Positions 27,770-36,941 are shown, counted from the first letter of the stretch. The stretch: DNA of 54,407 nucleotides from Gemmatimonadota bacterium (GCA_023249305.1 JAHFCU010000012.1:1-54407), one strand, 5' to 3'. Numbers and translations are program-made. The notes: generated by a model not told the origin, from the sequence alone.

Positions 27770-29263
27770 TCAGACGAAGTAGTCGCCGACGCGAATGCCG
27801 TAGCGGTCGGGGTCAGCAGTCTTGATGATCGTCCGCGCGAAAACGCCGGGTTCGGTACGGTCGGCGAGGTTCACCACCGTGCCCGGAAACTGGACGTTGC
27901 CCAGGTCGTCGCTGACGATCCGCACCATCGGGCGCGAGAGCAGCTCGGGATCCGGGTTCACGGCGTGCACGATGCCCAGTTCGAACGTGTCGAGCACCAC
28001 GAAGGTCCCGACCGGATAGATGCCGAGGAGGTTGATGAACGCTTTGACGACCACCGGGTCAATGCCGCGTCTCGGATTGTCGCGCATCTCCGCGAGCACG
28101 GACGACGGCGCCATGGGCACCGTCTGGTACGACCGGCGCGACGTGGCCGCATCGAAGCCGTCCGCGCACGCGACGATCTTGGAGTAGAACATCATCTCCT
28201 TGGTGCGAAGGCCGCGCGGATACCCCGTCAAGTCGCGCTTCATGTGGTGCTGGAAGGCGACGAGCATGGAGCGGTACGGGAACTCGTGCTGGTCCTTCAC
28301 CGAAAAGAGCGCGAGCACGCCGTGCCACGGGTGCGATGCGATCGCGCGCCACTCCTCGTCGGTGAGCACGTCGGCCTTGTTGATGATCTCGGCGGGCACC
28401 CGCGCCTTCCCGATGTCGTGGAAGAGCGCCGCCATGCCCAGGTCGTAGAGCTGGAGGCGCGTAAGCGCGAGCCGCCGGCCGAGCGCGATCGAGAAGATGC
28501 AAACATTCACGGAGTGCGTGAACGTGTAGTCATCGTAGTCGCGAATCGTCGTCAGCCCCACGAGCGACGTCTCGTCGGCGAGGATCTGGTCCACGATGCC
28601 CTGTACGACACGCTTGATCTTCTTGATGTTCGCGCTCTGCCCCATGCGCACGGAGTTGATCACTTCCTTCGTGGCGGAGACGGAGCGCGCATACGTGCGC
28701 TTTGCCTTCTCCTTCGCCTCGACCTGCTCGCCGCCCTGTTCCTCGTCCGATTCCACGAGTGGCGCGATCTCGAAGGCCGCCACGTTCGTCTCGTCGAGGC
28801 GCGTCCGGAGCCCGCCAAAGCGTTCGATCGCGTCGGTCCCCTGCGGATTCATCATGTAGCCGAGGAGCACCGTCCAGTCGCGCGTCGCCGGCGCGCTCAG
28901 CACCCGAAGCGTACCGACGCCGTTCTGCCTGAACTGCGTGAGCAACGCGCTGAAGCTTGAGTAGTTGTCGAGGTCGAGACGCAGGCGGGTGTTGTTGACG
29001 AAGATGAACTCGCCCGCCACGCGAAACTCGCACTCGCTCTCACGTCTCAGCAGTTCGTTGGTGATCAGCAAGAGGTCCTGCAGCGACTGCTGGACAACGG
29101 CGTTCTCGAACGGATAGAGGCGGAGATTCCGCATCGTGCCGTAGAACGCGAGGATGAACGCGCGGCTGGCCACGCGCACATACGCTTCGCCGGTGACGCC
29201 GGGCATGGCCGCGAGGGCCATGGAGCCGCGCATGGCGATGGACGGACGCCCAGGTGTCGTCAT
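27770..29263 (-). CDS. HD-GYP domain protein (putative c-di-GMP phosphodiesterase) with N-terminal helper domain
   Basis: A 497-residue protein. Residues about 33-136 form a mixed helix/strand domain (AFYGTMRNLRLYPFENAVV, EFIFVNNTRLRL, LRVLSAPATRDW) that resembles the N-terminus of the neighbouring HEAT protein. A charged linker (170-190) follows, then an HD-GYP domain: HSVNVCIFSIALG (250-262), H282-D283 in FHDIGKARVP, HPWHG, HH at 339-340 and G347-Y348-P349 in LTGYPRG. The C-terminal ~90 residues carry a beta-rich tail (GTFVVLDTFELGIVHAVN) typical of this subgroup. It probably degrades cyclic di-GMP. It overlaps the HEAT gene by 4 bases and precedes trpA by 7. Confidence 0.88.
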   Translation of the reverse strand: MTTPGRPSIAMRGSMALAAMPGVTGEAYVRVASRAFILAFYGTMRNLRLYPFENAVVQQSLQDLLLITNELLRRESECEFRVAGEFIFVNNTRLRLDLDNYSSFSALLTQFRQNGVGTLRVLSAPATRDWTVLLGYMMNPQGTDAIERFGGLRTRLDETNVAAFEIAPLVESDEEQGGEQVEAKEKAKRTYARSVSATKEVINSVRMGQSANIKKIKRVVQGIVDQILADETSLVGLTTIRDYDDYTFTHSVNVCIFSIALGRRLALTRLQLYDLGMAALFHDIGKARVPAEIINKADVLTDEEWRAIASHPWHGVLALFSVKDQHEFPYRSMLVAFQHHMKRDLTGYPRGLRTKEMMFYSKIVACADGFDAATSRRSYQTVPMAPSSVLAEMRDNPRRGIDPVVVKAFINLLGIYPVGTFVVLDTFELGIVHAVNPDPELLSRPMVRIVSDDLGNVQFPGTVVNLADRTEPGVFARTIIKTADPDRYGIRVGDYFV

Positions 29264-31026
29264 TGCGTCATCCCGCCGCGCAACGCGCGCCCCACAGCGT
29301 TGCGCACCACCACGTCTTTGTCGCCCTCGGCCCGCTGCAGCGATTCGCGAGCGGCCGGCGTGCCCACGCGGCCAAGCGCCACGGCGGCGCAGGCGCGCAG
29401 TTCGGGATCTTCCTTGCGCGCGAACAGCCCGGCCTTGGCATTGAGCAGGCTGTCGAGATACGCGATCCCACCGTCGCCGCAGAGGGCGCCGTACAGCTCA
29501 AAAAAGGCGAGGCGCTCGGTGCGGTCGGACTCGCGCGCCTTCCCCTTCACGGCCGCCTCGACCCGCTGCAGCGCCGGACGGTATTGCCGTGTCATCAGCG
29601 TGCGCGCCGCCTGCACCCGCAGGTCGCGGTCGTCATCGGAAAGCGCACGCTCCATGGCCTGCAGCGCACCCGGCGATCCGATCTCGCCAAGCGCCGACAG
29701 CGCTGCCAGGCGCAAGTCCCGGTCGCCGTGTTCCAGCACCCGCGCCATCGCCGACACGCCCGCGACAGCGCGCATCGCCCCACAGCGGCGAATGGCCTCG
29801 AGCGCAACATCGTGCGAGGGATCCGCGATCAACTTCACCAACTCCCCGGTCGCGGACTCGGCGATCCGCGTGGCCGCCGACTCGAGCAACGGACGCAAGC
29901 CCGCGTTCTGAACTCGCGGCAGCCAAGAGAAGACAGTTGAGAGCGCCGTGGGACGCAGCTGGCCGAAGAGCGCGTTCAAGTCTTCAGAAGACGGCAGCGT
30001 CGGCGCCGCATCCATCGCCTCCAGCAGCTGCGACAGCGCGGCCGGTTCGCTGAGACGCGCCGCCAGTGACGCCAGGCGCTCCTTGGTTTCTGGCTGCACG
30101 TCGCGGGCGCGTTCGAGCGTGAGTGACGCCTCGTGGAGCAGATACGCCACGGCCGTGTACTGCCCCGCCGACAGGAGGTGCAGCATGAGCGATTCGATGT
30201 GCGCCAGCACTTCGGCGCGCACGAGCTGATCCACCTGGAACTCGAAGATGTCGAGCAGCGAATCGAGCACCCCGCGCCGCAGGTCAGTCGAGTACTCGCG
30301 CAGGGTTTCGAGCCGCAGGAATTCTACTTCCTTGTCGTCAAGGAAGTAGAGCGTGGCGTCGAAGTCTTCCATCCGCACGATGCCCGAACGCTTCTGCTCC
30401 TCCGACGTGCCACCGGATGACCCGGACGTCGCCTCTTCCTTCGCCTCGCGCACTGCTTCCTTGGGATCCTCGGTCGCGCCGCCGCCCGTCTTCGGCCACT
30501 TGCCGGGATCCGGGGAAGCCTCGAGCGGCGCTGACTCGTCGCCAACCTCCACATAGCGGTACTGCAGGGCCGTAAACTCATTCTCCCAGAGCAGAGTCAG
30601 CAGGTCGTCCTCGTTCGGGAGCGCGTGTCGCACTTTCGGGATGATGTCGAGGAAATCCACGAGTTCCTTTTCCTCAAACCCCTTCTGCAGCGTCAGTTCG
30701 CGCAGGCCGTCCTTGTAGAGCGTCCACGGCAGCGAATCCGACGCCTTCGTGGGCTCATCGAACACCTTCTGCCCGTACCACTCGATGGCCGTGTCCGTCA
30801 CCGTCAGCCGCACGGCGTCCGCCTCCTCCCACATTGGTGCGAAGACGGCACGCGCCTGCTCCAGCGACCGAACATAGCTGGGGTTGTTGTGGTTGTTGAG
30901 GTAGAGCAGGTGCGCGCGGATGGTCTTGTCGAGCTGACGCAGCATCTCCGAGACAAGCTGCGGAGAAAACGGCGGCTCGACGTCCGCGGGTCCCTGTTCC
31001 GGTGTGGCGGCCGTGGTCACGGTCAT
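29260..31026 (-). CDS. HEAT-repeat protein with the same N-terminal domain type as the adjacent HD-GYP protein
   Basis: A 588-residue cytoplasmic protein. Residues about 30-130 (IRAHLLYLNNHNNPSYVRSL, AIEWYGQKVFDE, LRELTLQKGFEEKELVDFLDI) parallel the first domain of the HD-GYP neighbour. An acidic, Ser/Gly-rich linker follows (about 155-200), then a helical segment, and from about 380 onward a series of HEAT-like repeats (VALEAIRRCGAMRAVAGVSAMARVL, LRLAALSALGEIGSPGALQAM, LRVQAARTLM, LRACAAVALGRVGTPAARESL). It is likely a scaffold or regulator acting with the HD-GYP protein. Start is uncertain: ATG at 31026 has AAGG directly against it, whereas GTG at 31020 has that same AAGG at ideal distance. 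Confidence 0.82.
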   Translation of the reverse strand: MTVTTAATPEQGPADVEPPFSPQLVSEMLRQLDKTIRAHLLYLNNHNNPSYVRSLEQARAVFAPMWEEADAVRLTVTDTAIEWYGQKVFDEPTKASDSLPWTLYKDGLRELTLQKGFEEKELVDFLDIIPKVRHALPNEDDLLTLLWENEFTALQYRYVEVGDESAPLEASPDPGKWPKTGGGATEDPKEAVREAKEEATSGSSGGTSEEQKRSGIVRMEDFDATLYFLDDKEVEFLRLETLREYSTDLRRGVLDSLLDIFEFQVDQLVRAEVLAHIESLMLHLLSAGQYTAVAYLLHEASLTLERARDVQPETKERLASLAARLSEPAALSQLLEAMDAAPTLPSSEDLNALFGQLRPTALSTVFSWLPRVQNAGLRPLLESAATRIAESATGELVKLIADPSHDVALEAIRRCGAMRAVAGVSAMARVLEHGDRDLRLAALSALGEIGSPGALQAMERALSDDDRDLRVQAARTLMTRQYRPALQRVEAAVKGKARESDRTERLAFFELYGALCGDGGIAYLDSLLNAKAGLFARKEDPELRACAAVALGRVGTPAARESLQRAEGDKDVVVRNAVGRALRGGMTQ

Positions 31027-31063
31027 CCTTAGAACATACGGGGTTCGACGGCTTCCGTCACGG

Positions 31064-32254
31064 TCAGCCGGGCCCGGCACCGAGCTCGCTGACTTGCGCT
31101 ACATCCTTGTCGCCGCGACCGCTGACACAGAGGAGCACCGGCTCCTCCGCCGCCCACCGGCCGCGTTGCGACGCAATCCACCAGACGGCGTGCGCCGTTT
31201 CCAGCGCAGGAATGATCCCTTCGAGACGACCGAGAAGCGCGAAGCCCTCCAGCGCCTGCTCGTCGGTGACCGACACGTACGTCGCGCGGCCTATTTCCTT
31301 GAGATACGAATGCTCCGGGCCGACACCGGGGTAGTCGAGCCCGGCCGAGATCGAATGCGCCGGATGCACCTGGCCGTGCTCGTCCTGCAGCAGATAACTC
31401 AGTGCACCGTGAAGCACACCCGGCGTCCCGCGGCTCAGGCTCGCGGAATGCGACCCGCTGTCGAGGCCGTGTCCGGCCGCCTCGACTCCAATGAGGTCAA
31501 CGTTGGCGTCATCCACGAATGCGTGGAAGATCCCCATCGCGTTCGAGCCGCCGCCCACGCACGCCACGACCGCGCGCGGCAACCGGCCCGCGCGCTCCAG
31601 CATCTGCGCGCGCGCTTCGCGGCCGATGATCGCCTGGAAATCGCGGACCATGCGCGGATACGGCGCTGGGCCGACAACCGATCCAATGATGTAGTGGCTC
31701 GTCGGGCACGTAGTCACCCAGTCACGGATCGCCTCGGTCGTCGCATCCTTGAGCGTGCGCGTACCGGCCGTCACCGGCACGACGGTGGCTCCCATGAGGC
31801 GCATGCGATACACGTTGAGCCGCTGGCGTCGCATGTCTTCTTCGCCCATGTACACGACGCACTCGAGCCCCAGCCGCGCGCAGACCGTCGCCGTCGCGAC
31901 GCCGTGCTGGCCGGCACCCGTCTCGGCGATGATGCGCCGCTTGCCCATGCGGCGCGCGAGCAGCGCCTGTGCAAGTGCGTTGTTGATCTTGTGCGCACCC
32001 GTGTGATTGAGGTCCTCGCGCTTCAGCCAGACGGGCGCACCCACACGTTCGGAAAAACGCGGCGCGTCACTCATCGCCGACGGGCGCCCCGCATAGTGCT
32101 GAAGCATGCCATTGAGTTCGGCGTGAAAAGCGGGATCGGCGAGCGCCTGTTCGAGGGCGCGCTCCAACTCGTCCAACGCGGGCACGAGCGTCTCCGGAAC
32201 GTATCGTCCGCCGAACGCCCCGAACCGTCCGTCCGCCGTCGTCTCGATCGCCAT
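31064..32254 (-). CDS. trpB: Tryptophan synthase beta chain
   Basis: A 396-residue PLP enzyme of the TrpB1 type. [17 protein letters not shown] opens the protein. The PLP lysine is K89 in [13 protein letters not shown], and [20 protein letters not shown] and [16 protein letters not shown] follow as expected. It condenses indole with serine. It lies 3 bases downstream of trpF and 37 upstream of the HEAT-protein gene. Confidence 0.97.
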   Translation of the reverse strand: MAIETTADGRFGAFGGRYVPETLVPALDELERALEQALADPAFHAELNGMLQHYAGRPSAMSDAPRFSERVGAPVWLKREDLNHTGAHKINNALAQALLARRMGKRRIIAETGAGQHGVATATVCARLGLECVVYMGEEDMRRQRLNVYRMRLMGATVVPVTAGTRTLKDATTEAIRDWVTTCPTSHYIIGSVVGPAPYPRMVRDFQAIIGREARAQMLERAGRLPRAVVACVGGGSNAMGIFHAFVDDANVDLIGVEAAGHGLDSGSHSASLSRGTPGVLHGALSYLLQDEHGQVHPAHSISAGLDYPGVGPEHSYLKEIGRATYVSVTDEQALEGFALLGRLEGIIPALETAHAVWWIASQRGRWAAEEPVLLCVSGRGDKDVAQVSELGAGPG

Positions 32255-32257
32255 CGC

Positions 32258-32908
32258 TCACCGCCCTCCACGCGCCGCCGCTTCGGCGAAGGCGCGCATC
32301 ATCGCGTGGTCCTTGATGCCCGTTGCAGACTCCACCCCGGACGATACATCCACGACATCGGGCGCGACCAGCCCGACCGCCCGCTCGACGTTCTCGGCGC
32401 GTAGACCGCCGGCGAGGATGAGTCGCCGCGGCCGGCCGACGCGCTCAAGCGCCGACGCCAGCGTCTCCCAGTCCACCGTGGCACCCGTGCCGCCGAGCGC
32501 GCCGGGCACCATCGTCTCAACGAGCACGGCGTCTACGCCATCTGCGGCGACCCGAAGCGCGTCATCCATGGCGTCGTCGCGCACGCGCACCACGCGCCAG
32601 ATCTGGCCGGCGAACCTCGTGCGCAGCGCACTCACGAGCGCGGCGCTCGCATCGTCGTGCAGTTGCATGACATCGAGGCGCACCGCCTGCGCGAGCTGCA
32701 CAATCTCGTCTTCCGACTGCGTACCGAAGACGCCGACGCGCCGCGCGGTGCCCCGACCCGCGGCCCCATCGAGCACCGTGCGCGCGGTGGCTGCATCGAG
32801 CCGTCGCGGTCCACCGGCGAAGACGACGCCGACATAGGCCGCGCCGAGCGACGCCGCGACCCGCGCATCCTCGGCGCGAGTGAGACCGCAGAACTTGACG
32901 TCAGCCAC
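32258..32908 (-). CDS. trpF: Phosphoribosylanthranilate isomerase
   Basis: A 216-residue TIM barrel beginning VADVKFCGLTRAEDA (catalytic Cys in KFCGLT), with AYVGVVFAGGPRRL, DVMQLHDDAS and LAGGLRAENVERAV, then DVSSGVESATGIKDH at the phosphate site. GTG at 32908-32906 is preferred: it overlaps the trpC stop by 8 bases and places KFCG at the normal distance, while the alternative start six codons upstream is not supported by similarity. It converts phosphoribosyl anthranilate to CdRP, the substrate of TrpC. Confidence 0.92.
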   Translation of the reverse strand: MADVKFCGLTRAEDARVAASLGAAYVGVVFAGGPRRLDAATARTVLDGAAGRGTARRVGVFGTQSEDEIVQLAQAVRLDVMQLHDDASAALVSALRTRFAGQIWRVVRVRDDAMDDALRVAADGVDAVLVETMVPGALGGTGATVDWETLASALERVGRPRRLILAGGLRAENVERAVGLVAPDVVDVSSGVESATGIKDHAMMRAFAEAAARGGR

Positions 32909-33725
32909 GCGCTCTCCGCGGAACACCAGTCAGCGCTCGCACCGCCTCGGCCGGCGACTCCGCCACCGAGAGTGCCGATCCAACCAGCACGGCGTCGGCG
33001 CCGAGCGTGGCCGCGCGGCGCACATCCTCAACACATCGCACGCCGCTCTCATACACGGCTGTGCGTTCCGACGGCACGAGTCGGAGCAGCCGCTCCGAGA
33101 TGGCGTCATCAATGACTAGCGTTTCGAGGTTGCGATTATTCACGCCGATCACGCCTCCGGGGACGCCGAGCGCACGTTCCAGTTCGGGCTCGTCGCGCAC
33201 TTCGAGCAGGACGTCGAGCTCCAGCGAGCGGGCGGCTGCCGCCAGGGCGAAGAACCGGACTGTCGGGAGCGCGCGCACGATTAGCAGCACGGCGCTCGCC
33301 CCCGCGATGCGCGCCTCGAGCAACTGCACCTCATCCACGATGAAGTCCTTGCGGAGCAGCGGCACCGCTGCCGAATGTCGCGCCGCCTCGAGGTCGGCGA
33401 GCGAGCCGCCGAACTCGGAGGGTTCAGTCAGGATGGACAGCGCGGCCGCGCCACCGGCCGCGTATTCGGCGGCGCGCACCCCCGCGTCGAGCGAGTCGTC
33501 CAGCGAACCCCTGCTCGGGGACCGTCGCTTGACCTCGGCGATGATCGCCACATCGCCGCGCGAGAGCGCCGTCGCAAACGAGGCGGCCGGGGCGATCTCG
33601 GCGGCTCGTCGCTCAAGTGCGCGGCGCTCGCCTTGCAGCCCGGCGACGCGCTCCGAGGCCCGCGTCGTCAGGCGGCCAAGGGTGCCTCCGGGTACGACCC
33701 AGCTGCCCTGTTGCGCTTCGGTCAA
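32901..33725 (-). CDS. trpC: Indole-3-glycerol phosphate synthase
   Basis: A 274-residue TIM barrel with the family motifs VAIIAEVKRRSPSRG (catalytic Lys), ALSILTEPSEFGGSLADL, VPLLRKDFIVDEVQLLEAR, IGVNNRNLETL and YESGVRCVEDV. It makes indole-3-glycerol phosphate. The only in-frame start giving a full N-terminus is TTG at 33725-33723. No clear ribosome site precedes it. It is the first gene of the trpC-F-B run and is divergent from lexA with 88 bases between the two start codons, so both promoters must lie in that short space. Confidence 0.93.
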   Translation of the reverse strand: MTEAQQGSWVVPGGTLGRLTTRASERVAGLQGERRALERRAAEIAPAASFATALSRGDVAIIAEVKRRSPSRGSLDDSLDAGVRAAEYAAGGAAALSILTEPSEFGGSLADLEAARHSAAVPLLRKDFIVDEVQLLEARIAGASAVLLIVRALPTVRFFALAAAARSLELDVLLEVRDEPELERALGVPGGVIGVNNRNLETLVIDDAISERLLRLVPSERTAVYESGVRCVEDVRRAATLGADAVLVGSALSVAESPAEAVRALTGVPRRARG

Positions 33726-33813
33726 TGTTCGGCTACCGTTACTTCGGGGTTTATTCGCTCGTCAGTCGAGCGCGAGATGCAAGACCCGCAACCATATAAC
33801 GGGACGCGTCGCC

Positions 33814-34425
33814 ATGCCGCTCACCAAGCGCCAGCGCCAGATTCTCGACTACCTGCAGGAGTATCAGGGCGGCAACGGGTACGCCCCGAGCTTCGAGGAG
33901 ATCGCCGCGCACTTCAACTATAACTCGCTGGCGACGGTGCACGAACACCTCACCAACCTCGAGCGGAAGGGCTACATCAAGCGCAGTTACAACGAGAGCC
34001 GCGCGATCGAGATCCTGCCGTCGGACGCCTTCCCGCAGTCCATCGAGCTTCCCCTGCTCGGCGCGGTCGCGGCAGGCATGGCGATCGAGCACACCGCGAC
34101 AGGCGAGACGGTCGCGGTACCGGACGATTTCGTGCGGCGCGGCGGCACGCATTACGTGCTGCGCGTGCGCGGCAACTCAATGGTAGATGACCACATCACC
34201 GATGGCGACCTCGTGGTCGTCAACCAGCGGCAGACCGCCGATAACGGCGAGATGGTCATCGCGATGCTCAACGGGACGGCGGCAACGGTCAAACGGTACT
34301 ATCGGGAGCGCGACGGTCGTGTACGACTGCAGCCGGCCAACGAACAGCTAGCGCCGATGTACTTCGACCGCACGGACGACATTCGCATCGAGGGAGTCGT
34401 CGTCGGCGTGATGCGGAAGTTCTAA
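33814..34425 (+). CDS. lexA: LexA repressor
   Basis: A 203-residue SOS repressor. The winged-helix DNA-binding domain covers residues 1-65 (LTKRQRQILDYLQEY, SLATVHEHLTNLERKGYI). The self-cleavage site is A87-G88 in GAVAAGMAI, with catalytic S122 (GNSM) and K160 (TVKRYY). The ATG at 33814 was chosen by this alignment; the much longer open frame upstream is antisense to trpC. A -10-like TATAAC lies at 33795-33800. I could not identify a convincing LexA operator in the 88 bases shared with trpC. Confidence 0.95.
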   Translation: MPLTKRQRQILDYLQEYQGGNGYAPSFEEIAAHFNYNSLATVHEHLTNLERKGYIKRSYNESRAIEILPSDAFPQSIELPLLGAVAAGMAIEHTATGETVAVPDDFVRRGGTHYVLRVRGNSMVDDHITDGDLVVVNQRQTADNGEMVIAMLNGTAATVKRYYRERDGRVRLQPANEQLAPMYFDRTDDIRIEGVVVGVMRKF

Positions 34426-34463
34426 CAGACACTCGCGCCGGAGCGCCCGCCCCGCTCACGGTT

Positions 34464-34478
34464 GGCCGCTGTGCGGCC
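34464..34478. terminator. Small hairpin between convergent lexA and trpD
   Basis: A 6-bp stem GGCCGC/GCGGCC with TGT loop, lying in the 58 bases between the two stops. It has no T-run on either side, so any terminator role (possibly for both directions) is weakly supported. Confidence 0.3.
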
Positions 34479-34483
34479 GCGGC

Positions 34484-35521
34484 TTACCCTGCCACGCGGC
34501 TCGACTCTCGTCTCAGCTTCTCGAGCGCTTCACGTCCGGCGCCGGAACGCAACGCATCACGGGCGATGGCGAGCGCCGCCGCGAAGTCCTTCGTCCGGCC
34601 CGCGACGTAGATCGCGGCCGCGGCATTCAACGCCACGGCGGCCACGGCGCCCGGACGGCCACGGCCCGACAGCACGTTCTCGATAACGCGCGCGTTCTCC
34701 GGCGGCTCGGCGCCGACGAGGTCGTGAGCGGCGACCGATGCGATCCCGTGTCGGTCCGGTTCGATCGTCCACGATCGCGCCTCACCGTCCACGAGTTCAA
34801 GCACGGTCGTGGCGCCGAGTGGAGAGATCTCGTCCATGCCGGGCGCGCCGTGCACCACCAAGCTGTGTCGCGTGCCCAGCGCCTGCAGCGCGCCGCCGAT
34901 GAGGCCGAGCCGTTGCGGATCGGCGACGCCGATCACCTGCCGACCTGCCCTTGCGGGATTCGCCAGTGGACCGACCAGGTTCATCACGGTCTGGACCGCC
35001 AGTTCGCGGCGCACGGGTCCAACATGCCGCATCGCCGGGTGCATCGTGGGTGCGAACATGAATACGATGCCGGCCCGGTCGAGCACGTCGTGCATTCGTT
35101 CGACTGGTACGTCAATGCGCACACCCAATGCCTCGAGCACGTCTGCGCTGCCAGACTTCGACGTGAACGAACGGTTGCCGTGCTTGGCCACGCGGACGCC
35201 CGTACCGGCGGCCAGCAACGCTGCCGCCGTCGAGATGTTGAACGTCGTGAGCGTGCCGCCCCCCGTGCCGCAGGTGTCCACGAGGGCTTCGGGCGCGTCC
35301 GCGTGCAGGACGGTCATCGCCTCACGAAGCGCCGTCGCGACGCCGGCAAGCTCGTCGGATGTCTCGCCCTTCACGCGCAAGCCCATGAGCAGCGCGGAGA
35401 CCTGCGCCGGCGTTCCCTCGCCGCGCATGATGCAGCGGAATGCATGCGCGGCCTCGTCCCGCGAGAGCGATTCACCCGCCGCGAGACGACGGAGTGCGGG
35501 ATGCAGCGGGCCGCTACTCAT
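34484..35521 (-). CDS. trpD: Anthranilate phosphoribosyltransferase
   Basis: A 345-residue enzyme transferring phosphoribose from PRPP to anthranilate. Motifs are VDTCGTGGGTLTTFNIST (PRPP pocket), VAKHGNRSFTSKSGSADVLEALG, FAPTMHPAM, and VHGAPGMDEISPLG. The ATG at 35521-35519 overlaps the stop of the GAF protein by 8 bases. trpD is cut off from the other trp genes by lexA, and neither trpE nor trpG is in the window. Confidence 0.96.
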   Translation of the reverse strand: MSSGPLHPALRRLAAGESLSRDEAAHAFRCIMRGEGTPAQVSALLMGLRVKGETSDELAGVATALREAMTVLHADAPEALVDTCGTGGGTLTTFNISTAAALLAAGTGVRVAKHGNRSFTSKSGSADVLEALGVRIDVPVERMHDVLDRAGIVFMFAPTMHPAMRHVGPVRRELAVQTVMNLVGPLANPARAGRQVIGVADPQRLGLIGGALQALGTRHSLVVHGAPGMDEISPLGATTVLELVDGEARSWTIEPDRHGIASVAAHDLVGAEPPENARVIENVLSGRGRPGAVAAVALNAAAAIYVAGRTKDFAAALAIARDALRSGAGREALEKLRRESSRVAG

Positions 35522-36815
35522 GGAAGCGATCGAGCAGCTGCTCGGGCAGGCGTGCCTCGAGGGCGATCAGTGAGATGACTAGGCCCAGCAGGCGCACGCG
35601 CTCGACGTCCTCCTCGACGAAGAGCCCGCGCTGCGCGCGGTTCGTGAGGTTGACGACACCGAGTAGCTCATCGCGGATGATGAGCGGAAACGAAATGAAG
35701 GATCCTGTGGTCAGGTACTCGTCACGCAGCAGCGGTTCGGCGTGTGCATCGGACGCATCCACAACGAGCAGCGGCTGCCGGGTGAGCGCCACGCGACCGG
35801 CGACTCCCTGCCCCACCGTGATGCGCGAGCCCTGGCGCACGTGCGGCGCGAGGCCGCGCGCGGCGGCGAGGTACAGCGTGTCCGGTTCGGGGGCGCGCAG
35901 GAAGAGTGAGCAGCGGTGCGCCTGCATGTCGTCGCCAACGAGGGCAAGCAGCCCCTCGGCGAGCCGTCGCGGATCCACCTGCTCCGCCGCCATCGCGAGC
36001 ACGCGATCGAGCAGGTAAATGGTACGGGTGCGCTGGCGCAGCGCCTCACTACGGCGGTGCAGTTCGATGTGCGCCTGCTCAAGCTGGCCGACTGCGGCCG
36101 TCACCTGCTGCTCAAGCGCGCGGAGCCGGCTCGCATTGCGTCGCGTCTCCTCCGCGGCGCGCGCCACCTCGCGTTCGTGCTGCACGGCCTCCCCCGCGCT
36201 GGCCGTCTTCGCGGCGCCACGCGCCTTCTTGAGTTGCTGCTCGAGGTCCGCCAGGCGTGCAAGGAACTCCTCGTGCACGCGCTGGGTCACATCCTCGAGC
36301 GTGCGCGCCGCCTCAAGCCGCGCGTCGCGCTCGGCGAAGCGGTTGTGTGCCAGCGCAAACAGCGCGGCGAGCGCGCCGCACCCGACCGTCGCACGCTGGC
36401 CGAAAACGCGACGCGGCTCATGCAGCGCCAGCATCGCCGTGAGCTCGCCATCGAAGCGGATGCCCCGCAGCGCGAGTTCACCGGGTGGTTCCGCAAGCAG
36501 CGGGAGCTGGAGCATGCGCGCAAAGGTGTCGGCATCGTCCCCCACATCCGCGAAGACGCCGCCCGCCTGCACCTGCTGGACCACGGCAGTCGGGAATTGG
36601 CGAAGCGCGACTTGCAGCGGTAGTCGCTCCACGCGTCCCTCGCGCCACGCGAGGCGTTCGACGATCTGGCCGTCACGCGCGTGGACCGCGAGGTAGCTCA
36701 TGATCGCCGCGCGGTCAAACTCCGCGAGTCCCTCGGCCAACGCAACAAACGCCGCGTCCAGGTCTGGAGCGGCGGTCAGGGCGTGGGCGAGCGAGACGAG
36801 GGTTGACTCTTGCAT
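35514..36815 (-). CDS. Two-GAF-domain regulatory protein with central coiled coil
   Basis: About 433 residues from the ATG at 36815-36813. The first GAF-like domain (STLVSLAHALTAAPDLDAAF, FDRAAIMSYLA) covers about 1-160, a long charged coiled coil (ARLADLEQQLKKARGAAK, RRNASRLRALEQQVTAAV) about 170-270, and a second, better-conserved GAF domain about 275-425 (RCSLFLRAPEPDTLYLAAARG, ISFPLIIRDELLGVVNLTN). There is no output domain, so it may act through partner proteins. Start is uncertain: ATG at 36884 or TTG at 36917 would add 23 or 34 residues. It is cotranscribed with trpD by an 8-base overlap. Confidence 0.75.
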   Translation of the reverse strand: MQESTLVSLAHALTAAPDLDAAFVALAEGLAEFDRAAIMSYLAVHARDGQIVERLAWREGRVERLPLQVALRQFPTAVVQQVQAGGVFADVGDDADTFARMLQLPLLAEPPGELALRGIRFDGELTAMLALHEPRRVFGQRATVGCGALAALFALAHNRFAERDARLEAARTLEDVTQRVHEEFLARLADLEQQLKKARGAAKTASAGEAVQHEREVARAAEETRRNASRLRALEQQVTAAVGQLEQAHIELHRRSEALRQRTRTIYLLDRVLAMAAEQVDPRRLAEGLLALVGDDMQAHRCSLFLRAPEPDTLYLAAARGLAPHVRQGSRITVGQGVAGRVALTRQPLLVVDASDAHAEPLLRDEYLTTGSFISFPLIIRDELLGVVNLTNRAQRGLFVEEDVERVRLLGLVISLIALEARLPEQLLDRFHE

Positions 36816-36941
36816 CCGGCGGCGGAACGTGAGGGACGTACGGATCGTGGCGTCAGGGCGCGGAATGGCCGGCGCGGCCGCCATCGGGAACGTGAGGCCT
36901 ACGTCGTGCCGTGTCAATCGGTTGGGCGCCGTGCGTTTTGC

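Noticed and set aside
33007-33813. N-terminal extension of lexA
   Set aside because: Ser/Arg-rich antisense of trpC; LexA of normal length and domain order begins at the ATG at 33814.
33726-33813. Possible LexA operator
   Set aside because: No match to the CTGT-N8-ACAG or GAAC-N4-GTTC types with proper symmetry; left as an open question rather than a feature.
36889-36917. TTGACA (minus strand, 36917-36912) as a promoter for the GAF gene
   Set aside because: The -35 match is perfect, but the sequence 17 bases downstream (CACGTT) is not a credible -10 element.
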